A DNA stretch of 9,049 nt from Candidatus Moranbacteria bacterium RIFCSPHIGHO2_02_FULL_40_12b. Lineage in GTDB: Bacteria; Patescibacteriota; Minisyncoccia; Moranbacterales; 2-12-FULL-40-10. The position numbers and the translations under genes are program-made. This document shows, in pieces, positions 1 to 4,323 of the stretch. Where the stretch lies: contig MFRX01000024.1 in assembly GCA_001784725.1 (NCBI GenBank), positions 1-9,049 on the forward strand, in the 5' to 3' direction. Below the pieces are notes generated by a model that was not told the origin of the DNA, did not search any database, and saw only the letters and a list, made by a program, of their open reading frames with translations. The stretch's first letter is position 1. Every line of letters begins with the position of its first letter.

Positions 1-65
1 AGGAAAATACCCGCTTTTTTCTCTTTCCTTTTTTGATTTTATTTCCATTACTGCTAAATAAAAAC

Positions 66-99
66 GTGTCATTTGCCTACGGCCGTGGTTTGATGACAC
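66..99 (+). repeat. 34-bp interrupted palindrome, copy 1 (outer type)
   Basis: The copy reads arm GTGTCAT, 6 bp (TTGCCT), centre ACGGCCGT (self-complementary), 6 bp (GGTTTG), arm ATGACAC. The outer arms are perfectly complementary. The same 7+6+8+6+7 layout occurs three more times nearby. The right flank ACAAATT-like sequence is shared with copy 4, so copies 1 and 4 form one subtype. Confidence 0.92.
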
Positions 100-152
100 A
101 AATTAATTTATCTTAATTCTTGTTAGTAATGGGTTTCTAGAATTAATCAAAC

Positions 153-186
153 GTGTCATTTGCCTGTGGCCGTATTATGGTGATAC
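153..186 (+). repeat. 34-bp interrupted palindrome, copy 2 (inner type)
   Basis: Arm GTGTCAT, TTGCCT, centre GTGGCCGT, ATTATG, arm GTGATAC. The spacing is identical to copy 1. The right arm differs from a perfect complement at two positions and the centre at two. All four changes still allow G-T/G-U pairing if the single strand folds. 53 bp of AT-rich sequence separates it from copy 1. Confidence 0.92.
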
Positions 187-246
187 AAAATAGAAATCGC
201 ATAAAGTTTAAGGAAAAAATAATCTATCCACAGTTATTTTCTAAGT

Positions 247-280
247 GTGTCATTTGCCCACGGCCGTATTCTGGTGATAC
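247..280 (+). repeat. 34-bp interrupted palindrome, copy 3 (inner type, abuts gene start)
   Basis: Arm GTGTCAT, TTGCCC, centre ACGGCCGT, ATTCTG, arm GTGATAC. Its right half (ATTNTG plus GTGATAC) matches copy 2 rather than copies 1 and 4. It ends nine bases before the ATG of the Cas2-like gene and lies 60 bp from copy 2, so it occupies the place where a promoter or ribosome site would be expected. Confidence 0.92.
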
Positions 281-283
281 AAT
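254..283 (+). promoter_or_regulatory. Candidate promoter embedded in repeat copy 3
   Basis: A -35-like TTGCCC (254-259) and a -10-like TACAAT (278-283) are 18 bp apart. The expected transcription start, about 7 nt beyond the -10, falls on base 290, the A of the ATG. This predicts a leaderless mRNA and a promoter that would be blocked by anything bound to the repeat. It rests on sequence pattern only. Confidence 0.45.
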
Positions 284-289
284 AGGCCT

Positions 290-850
290 ATGTATAGATT
301 TGGGCTAGTGCAAAGAAAAATCATGTTGGCGCTTTTGGGCGGCGTGGCGCTGGGCCTTTCCGCTTCTCCGCGGCAGTATTTCAAAACATTCCGCAAGATC
401 CGCCATGAGTGGAAAAAAATTGACCAGCGCAATTTCAACCGCTCCTTCCGCCGACTTTCCCATGAGAAGTTGATTGAAGAAAAAACCTTGACCGATGGCT
501 CTTTCAAATTGGTTCTGACTGAAAAAGGAAAGCTGGAAGCCAAGAAATTAAACCTTCTGGGCGGTTCGATAAAATTCAAAAAACCGAAACGCTGGGACGG
601 AAAATGGCGGATTGCGCTATTTGACATTCCGGAAAAAGATCGGGCGTTCCGCGATATATTGCGAGAACACTTGCGCGAGCTCAAATTCTTCAAGCTCCAG
701 CACAGCGTCTTTGTTTCTCCTTATCCGTTCGAGAAGCCAATTTTAGAATTAGTTTCGCTTTATTCCGCCGAACCGTATGTCAGGATGATTACGGCCATCA
801 GAATTGATAACCAAGATAAAATTAAAAGGCATTTTTTCAAATCCTCCTAA
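290..850 (+). CDS. PaaX/Cas2-like protein: winged helix plus Cas2-like domain
   Basis: This is a 186-residue protein with a basic N-terminal half that looks like a winged helix-turn-helix (about residues 8-95). The C-terminal half (about 101-180) resembles the Cas2-like ferredoxin domain of PaaX-family regulators: the RWDGKWRIALFDIPE-type strand with Asp112, then QHSVFVSPYP (137-146). In PaaX proteins this fold serves in transcription control. In true Cas2 the Asp belongs to a metal site used in spacer integration. No cas1, effector or CRISPR array lies in the window, so a DNA-binding regulator is more likely than CRISPR adaptation. The gene is tightly boxed: repeat copy 3 ends 9 nt before its ATG and copy 4 starts 1 nt after its stop. 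There is no Shine-Dalgarno. The repeats may be its own binding sites (inference). The family call is fairly sure; the function is not. Confidence 0.8.
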   Translation: MYRFGLVQRKIMLALLGGVALGLSASPRQYFKTFRKIRHEWKKIDQRNFNRSFRRLSHEKLIEEKTLTDGSFKLVLTEKGKLEAKKLNLLGGSIKFKKPKRWDGKWRIALFDIPEKDRAFRDILREHLRELKFFKLQHSVFVSPYPFEKPILELVSLYSAEPYVRMITAIRIDNQDKIKRHFFKSS

Positions 851-851
851 T

Positions 852-885
852 GTGTCATTTATCCACGGCCGTGGCTTGATGACAC
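852..885 (+). repeat. 34-bp interrupted palindrome, copy 4 (outer type)
   Basis: Arm GTGTCAT, TTATCC, centre ACGGCCGT, GGCTTG, arm ATGACAC. With the flanking T and A the outer arms extend to a perfect 8 bp. It begins one base after the TAA of the Cas2-like gene. It shares the GGYTTG-ATGACAC right half and the following CAAATT-like flank with copy 1, 786 bp upstream in the same orientation. Confidence 0.92.
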
Positions 886-977
886 AAATTGAGTAAAAAT
901 TCTATCGATAGGGCGGAAAAGAGCCGGAAAATGGACAAGTTGTCGGGTGTTAAATAATCGGGAAAATTCATAATCAG

Positions 978-1005
978 AAAAAATGGCATTTATAAGCCAT
1001 TTTTT
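978..1005 (+). terminator. Hairpin terminator after the Cas2-like gene
   Basis: A ten-base arm AAAAAATGGC (978-987) pairs with GCCATTTTTT (996-1005) around an 8-nt loop. The A-tract on one side and the T-tract on the other make it usable in both directions. It separates the Cas2-like unit from the promoters of the next gene. Confidence 0.75.
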
Positions 1006-1015
1006 AGTTATTTTA

Positions 1016-1046
1016 TTGACATTGCCAGAAAAATTCCGTGTAATAT
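1016..1046 (+). promoter_or_regulatory. Candidate upstream promoter (P1) for the muramidase gene
   Basis: A perfect -35 TTGACA (1016-1021) is followed by TGTAAT (1039-1044, 17-bp spacing) or TAATAT (1041-1046, 19-bp spacing). It lies directly after the terminator and about 100 bp before the start codon. Confidence 0.55.
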
Positions 1047-1060
1047 TTTCCAGCGGAATT
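1032..1060. promoter_or_regulatory. Inverted repeat across two promoters, operator candidate
   Basis: AATTCCG (1032-1038) and CGGAATT (1054-1060) form a perfect 7-bp inverted repeat with 15 bp between. The left arm touches the -10 of P1, the spacer contains it, and the right arm overlaps the -35 of P2. A bound dimer could block both promoters. The binding protein is unknown. Confidence 0.4.
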
Positions 1061-1086
1061 GACCGATAGGGAGGGTCTGCTATAAT
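1059..1086 (+). promoter_or_regulatory. Strong extended -10 promoter (P2) for the muramidase gene
   Basis: TTGACC (1059-1064) and a perfect TATAAT (1081-1086) are 16 bp apart. TGC immediately before the -10 gives an extended -10 element. The expected start near 1093 leaves a leader of about 50 nt that includes the hairpin at 1119-1138. Confidence 0.7.
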
Positions 1087-1118
1087 GGTTATCACTGCCA
1101 AAAACCAAAAGAAAAAGG

Positions 1119-1138
1119 GGAAAAATCGTAATTTTTCC
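1119..1138 (+). promoter_or_regulatory. Leader hairpin just before the muramidase start codon
   Basis: GGAAAAAT (1119-1126) pairs perfectly with ATTTTTCC (1131-1138) around CGTA. The stem ends 4 nt before the ATG at 1143. The only purine-rich ribosome-site candidate (AAAAAGGGG, 1112-1120) is partly inside the 5' arm. Folding either hides it or brings the remaining AAAAAGG close to the ATG. Confidence 0.45.
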
Positions 1139-1142
1139 ATTT

Positions 1143-2054
1143 ATGAATGATAATTTTCTGAATTATCTGCTAAGGAGGGTGTGCAGATTTAAAGGGGTAG
1201 AAGAAAGCGTAAAAAAGAATAGCATTTTAACGGCCATTATACTCATGCTAGCCATGAGCGTATTTTTTTTCGTTTTTTCCAGAAATCATGCGAGAGCTGA
1301 AATTTCCCGAGAAAAAGGCATCAGCGGAAGCATTTTCCCGCGCGAGCTGGGATTTAAAATTCAGCAGCCGGAAAATTATTGCGAAGATACTGTAAAAAAT
1401 CTAAAGAAAGACGGGGGAAACGCTCAAAATAACGACGGAAATCATGAAACCAAATCCATTTCACCGGCTGAAAAAAATTACGGAAAAAATAATTGCCTGA
1501 AAGCGATTAGTGAAAATATTTTCACAAAGCCGCCAAGAGTCGGGATTATAAAAGAATTAGGGAAAGCCAATTTGCTTTTAGGAGATTCAAAAGACGGGAA
1601 ATCCGATGATAAGGAGGAAAATTATCTCAAAAAAGAAATAGATCCCAAAGAGACAAAAATAATCAATCTTATTGCCGGATATCCGATTGAAAAAATGCTG
1701 CCGTATATTTCAAAAAGAAGCGATCAAGTGTCTTATTATCTTATCGCTATCGCCAAAAAGGAAAGCGACTGGGGAAGACACTCGCCCAAAAAATACGGCA
1801 GTGACTGTTATAATTACTGGGGCTACCGCGGGACTTATAACCCGACCGATTCCGGCTACAGCTGTTTTGATTCGCCGGAGCAAGCGATAAATCAAGTGGG
1901 AGACAAAATTGAGTCACTGCTGAACAAGATGGTTGATACCCCCGAGGAATTGGTGGTCTGGAAGTGCGGCTCGTCTTGCGCCGGACACGATCCGGGATCT
2001 GTTAAAAAATGGATTAGTGATGTAAAATTATATTATCTCAAAATAAGCTCTTAA
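1143..2054 (+). CDS. Membrane-anchored lysozyme-fold glycosidase (glucosaminidase/muramidase-like)
   Basis: This is a 303-residue protein with a short basic N-terminus and one membrane segment (about 28-46, rich in Ile, Leu and Phe). A long polar, low-complexity linker (about 50-170) follows, then a C-terminal catalytic domain (about 175-303). In that domain AIAKKESDWG offers Glu207 as the catalytic acid, and CYNYWGYRG (222-230) resembles the NLFGIK-like loop of GH73/lysozyme-superfamily enzymes. Four cysteines (222, 241, 275, 279) suggest disulfides outside the membrane. The predicted role is cleavage of peptidoglycan glycan strands at the cell surface. The exact family (GH73 versus another lysozyme-like branch) is uncertain. 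The ATG at 1143 keeps the membrane anchor; starts at Met35 or Met38 would cut through it. Two promoters and a leader hairpin precede it. pgeF follows after 55 nt, probably co-transcribed. Confidence 0.72.
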   Translation: MNDNFLNYLLRRVCRFKGVEESVKKNSILTAIILMLAMSVFFFVFSRNHARAEISREKGISGSIFPRELGFKIQQPENYCEDTVKNLKKDGGNAQNNDGNHETKSISPAEKNYGKNNCLKAISENIFTKPPRVGIIKELGKANLLLGDSKDGKSDDKEENYLKKEIDPKETKIINLIAGYPIEKMLPYISKRSDQVSYYLIAIAKKESDWGRHSPKKYGSDCYNYWGYRGTYNPTDSGYSCFDSPEQAINQVGDKIESLLNKMVDTPEELVVWKCGSSCAGHDPGSVKKWISDVKLYYLKISS

Positions 2055-2095
2055 ACGGCTTATGGAACAAAAGGTGAAAAAAAGAATAATCTATT

Positions 2096-2103
2096 AAAGG
2101 AGG
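2096..2103 (+). promoter_or_regulatory. Perfect Shine-Dalgarno of pgeF
   Basis: AAAGGAGG lies 6 nt before the ATG at 2110 and fixes that start. It stands out because most other genes in the window have no comparable site. Internal translation of a message begun upstream of the muramidase gene fits this. Confidence 0.85.
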
Positions 2104-2109
2104 AAAAAA

Positions 2110-2901
2110 ATGATAAAGTTCTTTCCAAATTTTCCCGAAATTTTTGCCGTTATGTCTCTGCGCGGCGACGGCAATATGAAAATTAATTATTGCGGCAGGA
2201 AAAAACGCAGCACTAATGGAAACAGGAGAAATTTTTTCAAACGGAATGGAATCAGCGAGGATACGGTTATAAGCGCTCTGCTGGACCATGGCAATAAAGC
2301 AGTGGTCATTAGCGGCAATTCCAGCCGATATATTGAAAAAGCGGACGCTTTATTAACCGGAGATTGCGGGATATATCTTTCTATCACTGTGGCGGATTGC
2401 TACCCGATAATGTTTTATGATCCGGTCGCGCGGGAAATTGCCTTGGCTCATGCCGGTTGGCAGGGGGCCGTATCCGGAGTGGTTTCCAGCACAATGATAA
2501 AAATGATTTTGCGCGGATGCGATCCAAGGAACATCAGAGCCGAGGTCGGACCGGGAATCTGCCAAAAACATCTGGAATTTTCCAGAAGCGATCTTCTGAA
2601 ACTAAAACAGTATAATAATCCGCAGTATTACTCGGACTTGTCTCAAGAAAAAGTTCTCGTTGATTTGAAAAAAATAATCGGCGATCAGCTGGCGGCGCAT
2701 GGCATTTCCGGAAAAAATATCGCTTTCTCCCGAGAATGCACTTTTTGCCATCCGGAAAAATATTTTTCCTACCGGCGCGACGGGAAAAATTCCGAAGGGC
2801 AAGTTAACGCAATGGTCGTTATTTCCGGAATGAAGGAAAATAAAGTGAAAGAAAAAGGAAGATTGATTTTAGCGGAAAAAGAATGTCTTTCTTTCGCTTA
2901 G
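2110..2901 (+). CDS. pgeF: PgeF/YfiH family (peptidoglycan editing factor, purine nucleoside phosphorylase)
   Basis: This is a 263-residue protein, normal length for the PgeF/YlmD/YfiH (formerly DUF152, 'laccase-domain') family. Visible hallmarks are the HG pair (His60) of the usual QVHG region, ADC (Cys97), HAGWQG (His114), GPGIC (147-151), and the C-terminal CTFCHPEKYFSYRRDG (210-225). His60, Cys97 and His114 match the family's metal/catalytic triad. Members cleave purine nucleosides with phosphate, and in E. coli PgeF prevents L-Ser misincorporation into the peptidoglycan stem peptide. The first 45 residues are shorter and more divergent than usual. Its place 55 nt after a cell-wall hydrolase agrees with a wall-quality role. 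The start is set by a perfect Shine-Dalgarno, and a terminator follows the TAG directly. Confidence 0.9.
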   Translation: MIKFFPNFPEIFAVMSLRGDGNMKINYCGRKKRSTNGNRRNFFKRNGISEDTVISALLDHGNKAVVISGNSSRYIEKADALLTGDCGIYLSITVADCYPIMFYDPVAREIALAHAGWQGAVSGVVSSTMIKMILRGCDPRNIRAEVGPGICQKHLEFSRSDLLKLKQYNNPQYYSDLSQEKVLVDLKKIIGDQLAAHGISGKNIAFSRECTFCHPEKYFSYRRDGKNSEGQVNAMVVISGMKENKVKEKGRLILAEKECLSFA

Positions 2902-2932
2902 GCCCGGACATGAAAACAGGCGGGCTTTTTTG
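2902..2932 (+). terminator. Terminator after pgeF
   Basis: GCCCG (2902-2906) pairs with CGGGC (2921-2925), followed at once by a run of T. The stem is short and the loop is 14 nt, but the position directly after the pgeF stop and before a new promoter supports it. Confidence 0.65.
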
Positions 2933-2960
2933 TTTGATTTTTCGGGGAGAAGGATATAAT
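2933..2960 (+). promoter_or_regulatory. Promoter of the U32 gene, nearly leaderless
   Basis: TTTGAT (2933-2938) and a perfect TATAAT (2955-2960) are 16 bp apart. Expected transcription start is near 2967, only about 4 nt before the ATG at 2971. The -10 belongs to the 11-mer AAGGATATAAT, which recurs before glyS. Confidence 0.6.
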
Positions 2961-2970
2961 ATTTACGGAT

Positions 2971-4308
2971 ATGGCAAAAAAAATTGAACTTTTGGCGCCG
3001 GCTGGAAGTTTGGAAAAATTGAAATACGCCATTCATTACGGAGCGGACGCGGTTTATGCCGGCATCCCTGATTTTTCCATGCGCTATCGCGTCAATAAAT
3101 TTTCGGAGAAGACACTTGCGGAAGGGATTGAATACGCGCATAAATTCGGGAAAAAGTTTTACGTCACCGTCAATATTTATCCGCGCAACAAACACTTTGC
3201 CGGAATTGAAAAACACTTGAAATTTTTAAGAAAAATATCCGCCTTTGGCGGAAAACCTGACGGCATCATTATTTCTGACCCCGGAGTGATCGTTTTGGCG
3301 AAAAAATATCTGCCGAAAATTCCCATTCATCTTTCCACCCAAGCCAACGCGGCCAACTGGCAGGCGGTGAAATTCTGGTATGAGCTGGGAGTGAAAAGAG
3401 TGGTCTTGGCGCGCGAAGTGACTTTGAAAGAAATAAAAGAGATTAGGGAAAAAGTTCCAAAAATTGAGTTAGAATATTTTGTCCACGGAGCGATGTGCAT
3501 GAGTTACTCCGGTCGCTGTATTCTTTCTAAATGGATGACTGGAAGATCGGCTAATCTTGGTGATTGCGCCCAGCCGTGCCGGTGGCGCTATCGCGCAATT
3601 AATAACCAACAACTAACAACCAACAACCAACAACCGAAAACTCTTTTAATGAGCGTGGAGGATGAAAAGGGAGAATTTGAGATTGATCTGGAAGAAGACG
3701 CAAATGGCACTTATTTTTTCAACAGCAAGGATTTGAATCTTTTGAACTATCTGGATGAACTTCGGAAAGCCGGAGTGGACTCGTTCAAGATTGAAGGCCG
3801 GAATAAGAGCGTTTATTATCTCGCGACAGTCGCAAAAGCATACAGAAAAGTTATTGACGCGCTTGGAAATGAAGTTTCTAAGTTGAATGCTATTAAAGAT
3901 GGACAAAAAGAATTGAACAATCTAATTCATCGGGGATATACGACGGGATTTTTGTTTGATCAGCCGAAGCATAATTTTAAAAACTCGCACGAGAAATCAC
4001 CTTATCAGTTTGTTGGAGAAATTATCGAAATTCCCTCGCCCCAACCCTCTCCCGGAGGGAGAGGGGGAAATTATATAAAAATCAAGCCGCATAATGCCAT
4101 TTATAAAAAAGACAAGCTGGAAATAATTGGCACAGGAAAAAATGTTCCAGTGAAAATAAAAGCTATTTTGGATGAAAACAAAAATCCGGTCTCTTCCGCC
4201 CATGGCGGGCAGGATAAATTCTATTATCTGGAAATCGACAAAAAAGGCATTGAACCCCTGTCGCTTATTCGGAAAAAACTAAAAAAGATTGAAAATAAGG
4301 AAAAATAA
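2971..4308 (+). CDS. U32-family protein, TrhP(YegQ)-like tRNA hydroxylation protein
   Basis: This is a 445-residue protein. The N-terminus KIELLAPAGSLEKLKYAIHYGADAVY-type opening, STQANAAN (122-129), the HGAMCMSYSGRC segment (172-183) and GDCAQPCRW (197-205) are typical of the peptidase U32 group. Cys176, 183, 199 and 203 match the four cysteines that bind an iron-sulfur cluster in TrhP, RlhA and UbiU/V relatives. FNSKDL (250-255) and KIEGRNKS (273-280) are also conserved. The length is close to TrhP, which makes 5-hydroxyuridine at tRNA position 34, so that is the best guess; older databases call such proteins collagenase-like proteases. A C-terminal U32 barrel-like domain covers about 345-428. 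Two repeat-derived insertions interrupt family sequence: NNQQLTTNNQQPK (211-223) and PSPQPSPGGRGG (355-366). glyS starts 15 nt after the stop. Confidence 0.85.
   Translation: MAKKIELLAPAGSLEKLKYAIHYGADAVYAGIPDFSMRYRVNKFSEKTLAEGIEYAHKFGKKFYVTVNIYPRNKHFAGIEKHLKFLRKISAFGGKPDGIIISDPGVIVLAKKYLPKIPIHLSTQANAANWQAVKFWYELGVKRVVLAREVTLKEIKEIREKVPKIELEYFVHGAMCMSYSGRCILSKWMTGRSANLGDCAQPCRWRYRAINNQQLTTNNQQPKTLLMSVEDEKGEFEIDLEEDANGTYFFNSKDLNLLNYLDELRKAGVDSFKIEGRNKSVYYLATVAKAYRKVIDALGNEVSKLNAIKDGQKELNNLIHRGYTTGFLFDQPKHNFKNSHEKSPYQFVGEIIEIPSPQPSPGGRGGNYIKIKPHNAIYKKDKLEIIGTGKNVPVKIKAILDENKNPVSSAHGGQDKFYYLEIDKKGIEPLSLIRKKLKKIENKEK
3601..3635 (+). repeat. Five tandem heptamers inside the U32 gene
   Basis: The units are AATAACC, AACAACT, AACAACC, AACAACC and AACAACC, with no gaps. 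They encode the Asn/Gln-rich stretch at residues 211-222, just after the last cysteine of the cluster motif, in a linker before the FNSKDL segment. A 7-bp unit is not a multiple of three, so gain or loss of one unit would break the reading frame. Confidence 0.9.
4031..4067. repeat. GC-rich palindromic element inside the U32 gene
   Basis: CCCTCTCCC (4045-4053) and GGGAGAGGG (4057-4065) form a perfect 9-bp stem with a 3-nt loop. The related CCCTCGCCCC lies just upstream. Base composition differs sharply from the AT-rich neighbourhood. Translated, it gives the PSPQPSPGGRG peptide, which I recognise as a widespread dispersed-repeat translation in many bacterial genomes. Here it stays in frame. 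Confidence 0.85.
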
Positions 4309-4317
4309 GGATATAAT
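4289..4317 (+). promoter_or_regulatory. Promoter of glyS, predicted leaderless
   Basis: TTGAAA (4289-4294) and TATAAT (4312-4317) are exactly 17 bp apart, at the very end of the U32 coding region. Expected transcription start is base 4324, the A of the glyS ATG. The AAGGA at 4307-4311 could instead act as a weak, distant ribosome site (12 nt) on a read-through transcript. Confidence 0.6.
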
Positions 4318-4323
4318 GATTTT

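Larger units (their letters stand above)
66..885 (+). other. Repeat-bounded unit: three repeats, Cas2-like gene, one repeat
   Basis: Two outer-type copies (1 and 4) enclose two inner-type copies (2 and 3) and a single gene, all in the same orientation. Apart from the gene, the unit holds only the repeats and two AT-rich spacers (53 and 60 bp). Both ends of the gene touch repeats, which suggests gene and repeats belong together as a regulatory unit or a small mobile cassette. That link is inference; the arrangement itself is visible. Confidence 0.6.

Noticed and set aside
1..48. Possible start of a minus-strand gene (16 open codons from an ATG at 48 to the edge)
   Set aside because: Too short to judge, no ribosome site or clear promoter on that strand; it could be real but is not supported.
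223..232. DnaA-box-like CTATCCACA between repeat copies 2 and 3
   Set aside because: One mismatch to TTATCCACA, a single copy, and no dnaA, dnaN or other origin gene nearby.
66..280. CRISPR array reading of the first three repeats
   Set aside because: Spacers are 53 and 60 bp, both longer than usual and unequal. There are only three copies in a row, a fourth lies beyond a gene, and no cas1 or effector gene is present.
250..693. Minus-strand 147-codon open frame opposite the Cas2-like gene
   Set aside because: Overlaps a recognised gene and the repeat, and the translation has no recognisable domain.
859..1140. Minus-strand 93-codon open frame across the gap after the Cas2-like gene
   Set aside because: It runs through a repeat, a terminator and two promoters, and its product resembles no family I know. 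It is best seen as a chance frame.
1172..1178. Perfect AAGGAGG inside the start of the muramidase gene
   Set aside because: No in-frame ATG, GTG or TTG lies at a proper distance, and the frames it could serve are not convincing. A later start would lose the membrane anchor.
2971..4308. Collagenase/protease function for the U32 protein
   Set aside because: The four-cysteine cluster pattern and length fit the iron-sulfur tRNA-hydroxylation relatives better; the protease name is historical.
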